NCBI GenBank assembly: GCA_964383545.1
Contig: CAYLHD010000002.1
Coordinates: forward strand, 1-41,545
DNA length: 41,545 nt
DNA from: JAGYLJ01 sp964383545
GTDB lineage: Bacteria > Patescibacteriota > Minisyncoccia > Phycocordibacterales > UBA12079
Reading direction: 5' to 3'
This document shows, piece after piece, positions 13,788-21,699 of this stretch (position 1 is the stretch's first letter; each line of letters starts with the position of its first letter). Under the pieces are notes generated by a model. It saw only the letters and a list, made by a program, of their open reading frames with translations. It ran no database searches and was not told where the DNA came from. The position numbers were made by a program, and so were the translations under genes.

Positions 13788-13982
13788 TTAATTCACTACA
13801 TTCCTGACCTCTTGGAGTTTACAGTTAGCGAGCACCAACAGTATCTTCATGTTCTTGTTTTCCTCTTTCAATTTATTGTTTTCTTTCGTAACTTCCATCA
13901 ACTTAAAAAAAATGTTGCTAGGTTCTTCTGGAACTTCAGCCTTCAGTCTCGCCTCCCTTATTCTCTGATCTCCTATTGTCAT
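13788..13982 (-). CDS. Small coiled-coil protein
   Basis: A 64-residue protein starting MTIGDQRIREARLKAEVPEE and ending in a heptad-like helix (KLMEVTKENNKLKEENKNMK, then LLVLANCKLQEVRNVVN). The frame reaches back to 14027, but AAAGGAGG lies 7 bases before the ATG at 13982, fixing the start. It overlaps the end of the zinc-ribbon gene by 47 bases in another frame, so the two are translated from one message. The function is unknown; a dimerising helix is likely. Confidence 0.65.
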   Translation of the reverse strand: MTIGDQRIREARLKAEVPEEPSNIFFKLMEVTKENNKLKEENKNMKILLVLANCKLQEVRNVVN

Positions 13983-14079
13983 TGCTTTTCCTCCTTTCAT
14001 CTTCACATTTAGGGCAAAGTTTACCAACTTTAGTTACGTGAATACAATATGTTTTTCTACCACAGTTTTCACAAACCAT
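13936..14079 (-). CDS. 47-residue zinc-ribbon protein
   Basis: A short frame with an excellent ribosome site (AAAGGAGGAG, 3-4 bases before the ATG). It starts MVCENCGRKTYCIHVTKVGK and continues LCPKCEDERRK. Cys3-x2-Cys6 and Cys22-x2-Cys25 form a complete four-Cys zinc ribbon, followed by a basic, Arg-rich tail. It ends at TGA (13936-13938), inside the next gene. The overlap means the ribosome site of the downstream gene is embedded in this coding sequence. It could bind nucleic acid, but no family is recognised. Confidence 0.65.
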   Translation of the reverse strand: MVCENCGRKTYCIHVTKVGKLCPKCEDERRKSNDNRRSENKGGETEG

Positions 14080-14170
14080 AAACTCCTCCTTTATTTATAT
14101 TTAAAATGAACACCTTGGTTCTATCTATATTTTACCAATTATATATTTTTTTTGCTAATCTCTAAACTAA

Positions 14171-15532
14171 CTAATCGTAGTCAGGTAAATAGGATAATGG
14201 ATTTAGATAAGCTTCTTTGGTAGCTAAAGGCATAATAGTAGATTTCCCTACACAGGATTTAAAATTATAGTTTTGTACTCTTAAACCTTGAGTAGCATAG
14301 ACACTTAGGTGTAAATGTGGGCAAGTTGAATAACCGGTGTTTCCACCATAACCAACCACATCACCAGTAATTAGAACTTGCCCCACTAAAACTTTAATCA
14401 AAGATAAATGAGCATACAAAGAAGATAAACCATTATTATGTTTTACTAAAACCCACTTCCCATAGGAAGCTCCTGGACAAGCAGCATCGGTATTACCGGT
14501 AGCTGTTACAATTCCGCTTAATACTGTTTTAATATTTGTTCCCACAGAAGCTCTGAAATCAACTCCGTTGTGTCCACCTCCTCCATAGACCTGGGGATTT
14601 TTTGTAGCAAATGGTGTATTACCAAAAAATTGAGTAATATAAACTTTATCAACTGGCCATGACAAGATACCGTTTCTTCCTTCTGGAATACTACCAGGAT
14701 CAACTGCCAATCTAAGTTCATCTTCAAAAGCCATCAACTCAGCTTGGAATTGATCACGGAGAGCTTTCTTTTCATCTAAGATAGTTTGATAATTAGATTC
14801 CTTATTTTTTGTTTTTGTCAGTAATTGATTTTTCGTTACCTGATTGTTTATCACAATATTTTTTTGATCAGCTAATTTTATTTTGTAAGATGATAAATCT
14901 TCTTTCTCTTCTTCAGAGGATCCTTTGTCAGCTATCAAAGCCACTTTTAAATTTTTAAGAGCTGTTGTTTTTATATTTATTTCTGCTTGAACTTTTTGTA
15001 AACCTTCCATGTCATTCCAAACTTCTGAAAGAGTAGCTCCAGCTAAAATAGATTCCAACAAAGTGTAACTTTCTTGTTCATTGATAATTCTAATAGCTTC
15101 TGCCAAAGCCGCTGAATTGAGTTCAATTTCTCCTTCCCTTTGTTCAATCTCGATGCCTAACTTTTCAATCTTCAAAACAGTACTGTCAATTTGCTTTCCG
15201 GTCAAATTAATATTGGAATTAAGTTTTCTTTGAGTTGTATCCAATTCTCGAATATCTCGACTTAAAGTTTGTTTTTCCTGACCAACCACATTCAATTCTT
15301 TCTCCCAAGTAGCAATTTCTTCCTCTAAACCTTTCATTTCTAAACTTTTCTCTGAAATTTTAGAACGAAGCTCGTTAACCTGATCAGCCCTTAAACCTGT
15401 TGGAGAGATAAGGCTAAAAACTAAAGTTAACAAAATTAAACCAGCCAATAATTGACCACAAAAACTATATTTACAGGGGTCCGACCCCTGTAATAATTTC
15501 AAATTATTTTTAATTAATTTTTTTAATTGCAT
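14171..15532 (-). CDS. M23 (LytM) metallopeptidase with coiled-coil domain, EnvC/NlpD-like
   Basis: The 453-residue secreted protein has a hydrophobic N-terminal segment (about 28-47), a long coiled coil (about 50-265) and a C-terminal LytM domain. The zinc ligands are present: His and Asp in GGHNGVDFRASVGT and HLH in STCPHLHLSVY. An intact LytM site suggests real peptidoglycan endopeptidase activity, while the coiled coil suggests regulation of division hydrolases as in EnvC. The start overlaps gltX by 23 bases. Residues LLQGSDPCKYSF just before the membrane segment are encoded by a copy of the dispersed palindrome. Confidence 0.92.
   Translation of the reverse strand: MQLKKLIKNNLKLLQGSDPCKYSFCGQLLAGLILLTLVFSLISPTGLRADQVNELRSKISEKSLEMKGLEEEIATWEKELNVVGQEKQTLSRDIRELDTTQRKLNSNINLTGKQIDSTVLKIEKLGIEIEQREGEIELNSAALAEAIRIINEQESYTLLESILAGATLSEVWNDMEGLQKVQAEINIKTTALKNLKVALIADKGSSEEEKEDLSSYKIKLADQKNIVINNQVTKNQLLTKTKNKESNYQTILDEKKALRDQFQAELMAFEDELRLAVDPGSIPEGRNGILSWPVDKVYITQFFGNTPFATKNPQVYGGGGHNGVDFRASVGTNIKTVLSGIVTATGNTDAACPGASYGKWVLVKHNNGLSSLYAHLSLIKVLVGQVLITGDVVGYGGNTGYSTCPHLHLSVYATQGLRVQNYNFKSCVGKSTIMPLATKEAYLNPLSYLPDYD
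15473..15491. repeat. Dispersed palindrome, copy 4 (inside the M23 gene)
   Basis: ACAGGGGTC-C-GACCCCTGT, 9-bp perfect arms. Identical to the copy at 31508-31526; the identity extends to 23 bases. Confidence 0.85.
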
Positions 15533-17018
15533 ATTGTAAACGGCTGATGGTTTCTTCCTTCCCTAGTACTTCCGCTAGCACAAAAGGATCTGGAGATTTA
15601 TCTTTTCCAGATAGAGCATATCTCATTGGCCACAACACAAAACCTCTTCCTTGTTCTGTAGCATAATCCCAAATTTTTGTTTTTAAATTTTCTACTGTAA
15701 AATCATCTATTTCGTAAAGAAATACAAAAATTTTCTCCAAATGTTTTTTAGTTTTATTTAAATCACTTTCCTCTTTCCACATTAATTTTTCTTTTTCGTA
15801 CTCCGGTTGATTAAAATAGAAATCCAACTCCCCTGCTTCTGCCATTTCAGTAACATCTCCAAGTTTTTCAATTCTTTCTTTGATAATTGGTAAAACTTTT
15901 TCAAATATATCATCATTTTTTATAGCTCTCTCTTTTAGTTCTTCTGGTAAAAATTCTAAAATTTTTTCTTTAAAATCATCTATAAACATAGTTCTAAGAT
16001 GTTCTTTGTTCATCCAATCCAATTTTTGATAACTGAAAATAGCTCCTGACTTATGTAATCCATCAATGCTGAATTTTTCAATTAAATCTCTTCGAATAAA
16101 TATCTCTTGTTCAGTTTTTGGATTCCAACCCAACAAAGCTAAAAAGTTAACCAAAGCTTCTGATTGATAACCTTTGTCTTTAAATTCTTTTACACTCACA
16201 GCTCCTACACGTTTAGAAAGTTTTTTCTTATCTTCCCCTAAAACACTGGGTAAATGAACAAAAATTGGAGTCTCCCAACCAAAAAATTTATATAACAAAA
16301 TATGTTTTGGTGTACTAGGTATCCATTCTTCTCCACGAAAAATATGTGAAATCTCCATTAAGTGATCATCTACCACAACCGCAAAATGATAGGTTGGAAA
16401 ACCATCTGCCTTTATTAAAACTTGATCATCCACTACTTCTGATTTAACTGAAATTTTACCAAAGACTTCATCCTTAAATTCGATTATTTCGTTTTCAGGT
16501 ACTTTCATTCGAATTACATATTTTTCTCCATTTTGAATTTTAGTCTGTACTTCTTCAGGACTTAAACCTCGACACTTTCTATCATACATAATTGGTTGTT
16601 TGCTCACCTGTTGCTGGTGTCTAATTTCTTGTAAACGCTCTGTTGAACAAAAACAATAATAGGCATTTCCTTTTTCTAACAATTTCTCAATATACTTTTT
16701 ATAAATATCTAATCTTTCAGATTGAATATATGGTCCCAAATCACCTTTTTGATCAACTTCTGATTGTTCATTTAAATAGACTCCCTCATCAATATCCAAA
16801 TTAACCCAAGCCAAAGCTTCAAAAATTTTCTTAGTAGAGTCCTCTTCCAATCGTTTTTGATCCGTATCTTCTACTCTCACAATGAATTTCCCTCCCTCTT
16901 TTCTTGCTAACAACCAAGCGAACAAAGCTGTCCTCAAATTACCAATGTGAATTGATCCGGTTGGTGAGGGAGCAAATCTAACCCTTACTTTTTTTTCTTC
17001 ATTCATATTATTCTTCAT
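15510..17018 (-). CDS. gltX: Glutamyl-tRNA synthetase
   Basis: A 502-residue class I synthetase. HIGN is at 24-27 (RFAPSPTGSIHIGNLRTALF), the Cys-containing segment follows (NAYYCFCSTERL), and the KMSKS equivalent is KLSKR (after LGEDKK). The C-terminal helical anticodon-binding part is present. It charges tRNA-Glu; whether it also misacylates tRNA-Gln for a GatCAB route cannot be told here. It overlaps murG by 11 bases. An alternative ATG at 17006, four codons in, directly follows the murG stop and could be the true start. Confidence 0.96.
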   Translation of the reverse strand: MKNNMNEEKKVRVRFAPSPTGSIHIGNLRTALFAWLLARKEGGKFIVRVEDTDQKRLEEDSTKKIFEALAWVNLDIDEGVYLNEQSEVDQKGDLGPYIQSERLDIYKKYIEKLLEKGNAYYCFCSTERLQEIRHQQQVSKQPIMYDRKCRGLSPEEVQTKIQNGEKYVIRMKVPENEIIEFKDEVFGKISVKSEVVDDQVLIKADGFPTYHFAVVVDDHLMEISHIFRGEEWIPSTPKHILLYKFFGWETPIFVHLPSVLGEDKKKLSKRVGAVSVKEFKDKGYQSEALVNFLALLGWNPKTEQEIFIRRDLIEKFSIDGLHKSGAIFSYQKLDWMNKEHLRTMFIDDFKEKILEFLPEELKERAIKNDDIFEKVLPIIKERIEKLGDVTEMAEAGELDFYFNQPEYEKEKLMWKEESDLNKTKKHLEKIFVFLYEIDDFTVENLKTKIWDYATEQGRGFVLWPMRYALSGKDKSPDPFVLAEVLGKEETISRLQYAIKKIN

Positions 17019-18144
17019 GCTCTAAAGCAATGTTAACAATAGCACGAGCAATTTTTTCTGCTGCATCTGTTTTACCAAACTTCTTAGCATTTTCTCCTAA
17101 TAATTTCATTTTTTCCTTATCTCCCATCAGACGATCAATTTCTGAAAGAAAGATACTTGGAGTTAAATTAGCTTGTTCTATAACTACTGCTGCACCCATT
17201 CTAGCAAAAGCAAAAGCATTTCTTACTTGATCACCACTAACATCTTCTGGAATCGGAATAATAATACTTGGAGAACCCCAAACAGCAATTTCTGAAATTG
17301 AACCGGCTCCTGCTCGAGAAACAATTAAATCAGCAATCCCCACAGACATTCTCATGGCTAAAGTATTTAAATATGGAAAAGGCTTATAACGATCTTCATG
17401 TTCATTTTCATATAAAGCTACTGTAGCTCTATTTTTAAGTTCTTCGTAGGAACTTCTTCCAATCTGATGAATAATTTGATAATTTTTAACTAAGTCTTGA
17501 AGAATATCAACTACGCTCTCATTGATAATTTGAGAACCACTAGAACCACCTAGGATTAAAATGGTAGGAATACCTTTTTCTAAATTCAAAAATTCAACCG
17601 CTCCTTCTTTTTGTTTCGTAAGTAAATCTTTTCGAATTGGATTACCCATCATTGCTATTTTTTCTTTATCAATTTTCAACCGCTCACCAGCTTCGGGAAA
17701 AGCCAAAGAAACCTTTTTCGCAAACTTAGCCGCCCAAGCATTAGTTCTGCCAGGAACTGAATCAGAAATATGAATAATAACGGGAATATGAAAAATTTTA
17801 GCACTTAATAAAACTGGAAAACTAACATTTCCACCATTACTAAAAACAACGTCAGGAAAAATACTAAAAATTAAGAAAAAGGATTTCATAAATCCCCACC
17901 CAGTTTTAAATAATCCAAAAAAATTCAAAATAGAAAAGTATCTTCTTAACTTACCAGCGGAAACCTTTCTAAAAGCAATATCATTGTCAAATAATAATTT
18001 TTTATCATAGGGACTATTTGATAAATAATATATCTCAGGACTTAACAATTTATCCTGTCTAGCTATTTCATTTATTTTTTCTGCAACAGCGATTAGAGGA
18101 TAAAAATGTCCTCCCGATCCTCCGCCTGTTAATACTATTTTCAT
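17008..18144 (-). CDS. murG: UDP-GlcNAc:undecaprenyl-PP-MurNAc-pentapeptide GlcNAc transferase
   Basis: The 378-residue glycosyltransferase converts lipid I to lipid II on the inner face of the membrane. GGGSGGH (7-13) is the N-terminal glycine loop. The second domain has LILGGSSGSQIIN and the donor-binding DLIVSRAGAGSISEIAVWGSPSIIIPIP. The length is near the family norm (about 355), with an insertion after the first strands. It lies 17 bases after ftsW and overlaps gltX, so it belongs to an ftsW-murG-gltX-M23 operon. Confidence 0.96.
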   Translation of the reverse strand: MKIVLTGGGSGGHFYPLIAVAEKINEIARQDKLLSPEIYYLSNSPYDKKLLFDNDIAFRKVSAGKLRRYFSILNFFGLFKTGWGFMKSFFLIFSIFPDVVFSNGGNVSFPVLLSAKIFHIPVIIHISDSVPGRTNAWAAKFAKKVSLAFPEAGERLKIDKEKIAMMGNPIRKDLLTKQKEGAVEFLNLEKGIPTILILGGSSGSQIINESVVDILQDLVKNYQIIHQIGRSSYEELKNRATVALYENEHEDRYKPFPYLNTLAMRMSVGIADLIVSRAGAGSISEIAVWGSPSIIIPIPEDVSGDQVRNAFAFARMGAAVVIEQANLTPSIFLSEIDRLMGDKEKMKLLGENAKKFGKTDAAEKIARAIVNIALEHEE

Positions 18145-18161
18145 GGATTATATTTATTAAA

Positions 18162-19268
18162 TTATTTTGTTAATTTTTGATATTTGGAAACATTTAAAAT
18201 TATACCTACCTCTGCCAAAGTAAAAAATAAAGCAGTTCCGCCTTTACTAATAAACAATAATGGCATACCTATCATAGGAAAAATTCCTAACATGGAGGCC
18301 ATATTAATAAATGATTGCGATGCTATTAGTATAACAAGACCAGCCACCAATAGTCTACCAAAAATATCTACCGAATGATGAGATATTTTCAAACCACGAT
18401 AGGTAAAAAAGAAAAATAAAGCTACTAACAAAGAAGCTCCAATAAAACCCCATTCTTCTGCTGTCACTGCAAAAATAGAGTCTCCAATTGATTCTGGTAA
18501 ACTCCCGAATTTCTGCACACTCTTCCCGAAACCTTTCCCAAAAAAACCACCTGAACCAATAGCAATTAAAGACTGCTTAATTTGATAACCGGAACCCAAA
18601 GCATTACCACCAGTAAAAAAAGTCAGAAGTCTTGTCAAAATATATGATTTAGTACAAATAATAGAAATAATTCCAGCTATTGCAACAGCAAGAGTTATGA
18701 AAAAATACTTCAGACGAACTCCAGAAATGAAAAACATAGCCATGGCTGTCACAGCAATAACAACGAAAGTTCCATAATCTGGTTGAATATAAGAAATCAC
18801 CGAAACAACCGATAGTAAAATCATAATAGGTAGAACATTATATTTCCAATCATTGGGTTTATTTTTAAAAGATGTTAATAAAGCAGCAAAATACAAGATA
18901 AAAGCAAGCTTAAGAAATTCGGCCGGTTGGAAAGAAAAACCAAAAATATTTAACCAGCGATATGCTGCATTATGTTCAAAACCCAAACCAGGAACAAATA
19001 CAAGTAATGACATCACTAATGAAGCCAGAAAAATATAAAAAGCATACTTTTTATATTTACGATAATGTATTTTTGATAAAGTAAAAAGAGCCACTAAACC
19101 TAAACCTAGTCCAAAAACAAACTGGCTAAAGAAAATTGAAGAAAATCGAGCTCCTTCTTCCTTAGCTAACAGTCCTAGCGAAGCTGAAAGAAAAAATAAA
19201 AACCCTAATATCACTAAAACAGTAACAATGATTGCAAATGATTTATCAAAACTTCTTTTAGGAGCCAT
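18162..19268 (-). CDS. ftsW: SEDS glycosyltransferase FtsW/RodA
   Basis: A 368-residue membrane protein with about ten helices. Conserved SEDS segments are present: FQPAEFLKLAFILYFA, IQPDYGTFVVI (catalytic Asp), GSGYQIKQSLIAIGSGGFFGKGFG, DSIFAVTAEEWGF and a C-terminal PMIGMPLLFISKGGTAL. It polymerises lipid II with a cognate class B PBP. Position next to murG favours FtsW over RodA. TATAAT on the minus strand (19284-19279) lies 10 bases before the ATG. It is the first gene of the operon, insulated upstream by a terminator. Confidence 0.94.
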   Translation of the reverse strand: MAPKRSFDKSFAIIVTVLVILGFLFFLSASLGLLAKEEGARFSSIFFSQFVFGLGLGLVALFTLSKIHYRKYKKYAFYIFLASLVMSLLVFVPGLGFEHNAAYRWLNIFGFSFQPAEFLKLAFILYFAALLTSFKNKPNDWKYNVLPIMILLSVVSVISYIQPDYGTFVVIAVTAMAMFFISGVRLKYFFITLAVAIAGIISIICTKSYILTRLLTFFTGGNALGSGYQIKQSLIAIGSGGFFGKGFGKSVQKFGSLPESIGDSIFAVTAEEWGFIGASLLVALFFFFTYRGLKISHHSVDIFGRLLVAGLVILIASQSFINMASMLGIFPMIGMPLLFISKGGTALFFTLAEVGIILNVSKYQKLTK

Positions 19269-19310
19269 ATTACCTGTAATTATACCTTATATTTTAAAAA
19301 AATATAAATA

Positions 19311-19346
19311 AAAAAGGGGCAGAACCGTCATACGGCTCTGCCCTTG
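19311..19346 (-). terminator. Terminator of the 19359 gene
   Basis: AAGGGCAGAGCCGT/ACGGTTCTGCCCCTT with a 3-base loop and then T-rich sequence on the minus strand. Confidence 0.9.
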
Positions 19347-19358
19347 TACTTTCTACCG

Positions 19359-19787
19359 CTAAGAAGAGGAAACTGGAATCAGGATATAAACTCTCATTTC
19401 TCTCCTTTCTCCAGGCTGTTCAGGAGGAAAAATCATCATTTTCTTAACAAAAAACTTTTTTGGAATTTCCTTAAGAGTGAGAATCTTATTATCCTGCCCT
19501 CTTAATCGTGCATGAGAAATAATAAAAAATTTATCAACTCCTCCTATTTCTTTTTCAGATTTTTTTTCTTCCAGAAAAAAAACACTCTTGTAGCCTTTAA
19601 TCTCGAATAAATTTTCAACTATATAGAAATAGTTATCCTTTAACTCGCAGAGGGGTACCCCTACAAACCTATCGCGATTGTAATTCGTCGTAAGAACGAT
19701 GGTAATCATCAAACACAGAATAATAACCATTCCCCGAAGTATTGAACCACTTTTTCTAATTTTTTCTTGCTTTTCGTTTTCAACCAT
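19359..19787 (-). CDS. Single-pass membrane protein, unknown function
   Basis: A 142-residue protein with a short basic N-terminus, one membrane helix (SILRGMVIILCLMITIVLTT, about 14-33) and a soluble domain rich in beta-prone segments. The C-terminus has PPEQPGERREMRVYILIPVS. The start has a strong ribosome site (GGGAGGG, 5 bases before the ATG) and the gene ends in a strong terminator, so it is monocistronic. No family recognised. Like the other Shine-Dalgarno-led genes here, it looks accessory. Confidence 0.7.
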   Translation of the reverse strand: MVENEKQEKIRKSGSILRGMVIILCLMITIVLTTNYNRDRFVGVPLCELKDNYFYIVENLFEIKGYKSVFFLEEKKSEKEIGGVDKFFIISHARLRGQDNKILTLKEIPKKFFVKKMMIFPPEQPGERREMRVYILIPVSSS

Positions 19788-19889
19788 TTTTTCCCTCCCT
19801 TTCTATTTCTTTAAATTTTTTTATTTTCAAATAACAACACTTTTCTATCTACTTAAAACACTACTATAATTAATATCACTGGTCAACCC

Positions 19890-19919
19890 TTTACTTATAC
19901 CTTATATTTGTAGTATGAT
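19890..19919 (+). promoter_or_regulatory. Promoter of rnpB
   Basis: TTTACT (19890-19895), 18 bases and TATGAT (19914-19919), predicting a start near 19926-19928, where stem P1 begins. Confidence 0.7.
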
Positions 19920-19927
19920 ATTTGTGT

Positions 19928-20274
19928 GTTCTTTTATATCGGATAGTTACTGAGTTTTATGAAAATAGAGCTTAGAGGAAAGTCCGGACACTTGCTTCCC
20001 TCTTCGGAGGATTGCAGCATGGTAGCGGGTAACACCCGTCATCAACTTTATGGTTGTAGAGGTGCGAGCAGAGACGCCATGACCCGAAAGAGTCATGGAA
20101 TCCTTCGGGATTAGTTCCTATGGAAACATAGGAAGTGAAACGGCTAAATCCTTACCTAAGTGCAAAGTCGTGCTTAACACTTTGTGTTAAGAGTGCCGCT
20201 TGAGGAGATTGGCAACAATCTTCCTAGATAAATGACTATCGATTACAGAATCCGGCTTATAGATATAAAAGAAC
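19928..20274 (+). ncRNA. rnpB: RNase P RNA, bacterial type A
   Basis: The catalytic RNA that matures the 5' ends of tRNAs. P1 is a perfect 13-bp helix (19928-19940 with 20262-20274). The universal regions are present in order: AGAGGAAAGTCCGGACAC, TGCAGCATGGTAGCGGGTAA, GAAACGGCTAAATCC, CTTGAGGAGAT, GATAAATGACTATCG and ACAGAATCCGGCTTATAG. The length of 347 nt is typical of type A. It has its own promoter and terminator. Confidence 0.97.
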
Positions 20275-20279
20275 ATATT

Positions 20280-20312
20280 AAAAATCCACCTTTCACCGGG
20301 TGGATTTTTAAT
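20280..20312 (+). terminator. Terminator of rnpB
   Basis: AAAAATCCACC (20280-20290) pairs with GGTGGATTTTT (20299-20309) over 11 bp. Confidence 0.9.
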
Positions 20313-20321
20313 ATTATTAAT

Positions 20322-20355
20322 AAAAACAGGCTAACAATTTAAAAATCATTAGCCT
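20322..20355 (-). terminator. Terminator of the 20380 small gene
   Basis: On the minus strand AGGCTAA...TTAGCCT is followed by GTTTTT. Confidence 0.75.
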
Positions 20356-20379
20356 TTGGTTGTTTTTTTACCTATCGGA

Positions 20380-20550
20380 TCAGGTAAAAAAAGGATTATT
20401 CTTATTTCTTCGGGGAAACGGAGAAAGGTTGTGACACCTTTTGTCAGATAGGTGTGATGTATCATCATCTTCGTCTTCTTTTCCTTCCTGTGAAAAAATA
20501 CTATCTTCTTTTTTACCATCTTCTTCTGTCTTTTTCGTCTTTTTTTCCAT
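20380..20550 (-). CDS. Small highly charged protein
   Basis: A 56-residue frame with AAAGGGAG six bases before the ATG. It begins MEKKTKKTEEDGKKEDSIFS, continues with an acidic run (EGKEDEDDD) and ends in a basic, Phe-rich tail (PFPRRNKNNPFFT). A longer frame (20349-20582) exists in another phase, but it lacks a ribosome site and reads as Lys/Arg-rich low complexity, so I prefer this one. A terminator follows at 20322-20355. Function unknown. Confidence 0.5.
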   Translation of the reverse strand: MEKKTKKTEEDGKKEDSIFSQEGKEDEDDDTSHLSDKRCHNLSPFPRRNKNNPFFT

Positions 20551-20655
20551 TTTTTCTCCCTTTGTCCAAAATAAATAAACATTAAAAAGAACTATCTATT
20601 AAGATAAAGGATATCAAAACTAAAAATTAAAGTCAACTCTAAATTACCTGTAATT

Positions 20656-20690
20656 AAAATCACTTGGAGGTTGAACCTCCAAGTGATTTT
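20656..20690. repeat. Dispersed palindrome, copy 5 (end of dus)
   Basis: A perfect odd-centred palindrome of 35 bases with 17-bp arms; its inner 25 bases (CACTTGGAGGTT-G-AACCTCCAAGTG) are identical to the copy in rnr at 31889. It encodes the last residues of Dus (LGGSTSK) and the TGA stop. Confidence 0.9.
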
Positions 20691-21688
20691 AAAATTTCAA
20701 TTGCTTCTTTTTCATTCTCACATCCCATCAATCTAGATCTTAATTCTTTCGCTCTCTTGAAACCAACTAAATAGGCTCCCATGTGTTTTTTCATTAAAGC
20801 AAAATTCTTCACCCGATCACCCTGATCATCTGGTCCATATAATTTTTCAAACAATTTTAAATGCTCTATAAGAACAGTAACTATTTCACCAACCTTCAGA
20901 GGTTGGACCTCCGAAGATTTAGAAATATCAAACAACCAAGGTTTACCCAAAATAGCTCTCCCAATCATTACCCCATCCACCCCACTAGCTTGTGCTTTTT
21001 CTTTTCCATCTTCAATACTTTGTACATCTCCATTCCCTACTATTATTACTTCAGACCCCTCAGCTATTTCGGTTGCTCTCTTGATAACATCCCAATGGGC
21101 CGGAACTTTTGACATTTCTTTTTTGGTTCTTCCGTGAATTGTTATCACAGCCGGTTGTTCTTCCAAAAGAACTGGTAACCAAGTCTCTAATTCATTTTTA
21201 TTAAAACCAATTCTAGTTTTAACAGATACTGGTAAACCTCCAGCCCCGGCTTTAGTTGCTCGAATTATCTCTTTAGCCAAATCAGGATGGTTAATTAAAT
21301 CAGATCCAGCCCCCTGTTTTAAAATATTTTTTTGTGGGCAGCCCATATTAATATCGATACCATCAAAACCAAGTTCTTTAATCAATTGAGCTGATCTAAT
21401 AAAATTTTCTGGACGAGAACCAAATAATTGGGCCACTACTGGTCTTTCAATTTCAGAAAATTTCAACAATGGCAATAATTTTTCTTGACCAACAGAACAA
21501 AGACCATCGCAAGCAACCATTTCAGTAAAGATAACATCTGGTCCTCCCCTCTGTTTACCGTCTGGTAAGTTACATTTACCACACCCAACTACCACTCGCC
21601 GAAAAGCGGCGTCTGTTACATCTGCCATTGGTGCCAAGCAGAAAAAAGGTTTCTTTTCTGCATTTAATTTTTCCCAAAAATTTTTCAT
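20660..21688 (-). CDS. dus: tRNA-dihydrouridine synthase
   Basis: A 342-residue flavoenzyme that reduces uridines in tRNA D-loops. The FMN-barrel signature is FCLAPMADVTDAAFRRV. The catalytic Cys is Cys117 in DINMGCPQKN. VSVKTRIG, TIHGRTKKE, GNGDVQS and GVMIGRAILGKPWLF follow. An insertion near 35-64 (CGKCNLPDGKQRGG) distinguishes it from E. coli DusB. It lies 11 bases downstream of ftsQ. Two dispersed palindromes fall in its 3' part: one encodes SSEVQPLK (20894-20916), the other the final residues and stop. Confidence 0.94.
   Translation of the reverse strand: MKNFWEKLNAEKKPFFCLAPMADVTDAAFRRVVVGCGKCNLPDGKQRGGPDVIFTEMVACDGLCSVGQEKLLPLLKFSEIERPVVAQLFGSRPENFIRSAQLIKELGFDGIDINMGCPQKNILKQGAGSDLINHPDLAKEIIRATKAGAGGLPVSVKTRIGFNKNELETWLPVLLEEQPAVITIHGRTKKEMSKVPAHWDVIKRATEIAEGSEVIIVGNGDVQSIEDGKEKAQASGVDGVMIGRAILGKPWLFDISKSSEVQPLKVGEIVTVLIEHLKLFEKLYGPDDQGDRVKNFALMKKHMGAYLVGFKRAKELRSRLMGCENEKEAIEILKSLGGSTSK
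20894..20916. repeat. Dispersed palindrome, copy 6 (inside dus)
   Basis: CTTC-A-GAGGT-TGG-ACCTC-C-GAAG: complementary arms with one A/C mismatch; the core GAGGTTGGACCTC differs from the GAGGTTGAACCTC type at one position. Confidence 0.65.
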
Positions 21689-21699
21689 ATTAATGTTTT

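Noticed and set aside
20349..20582. 77-residue minus-strand ORF
   Set aside because: No ribosome site, Lys/Arg-rich low complexity; the frame at 20380-20550 has a proper ribosome site and ends before the terminator.
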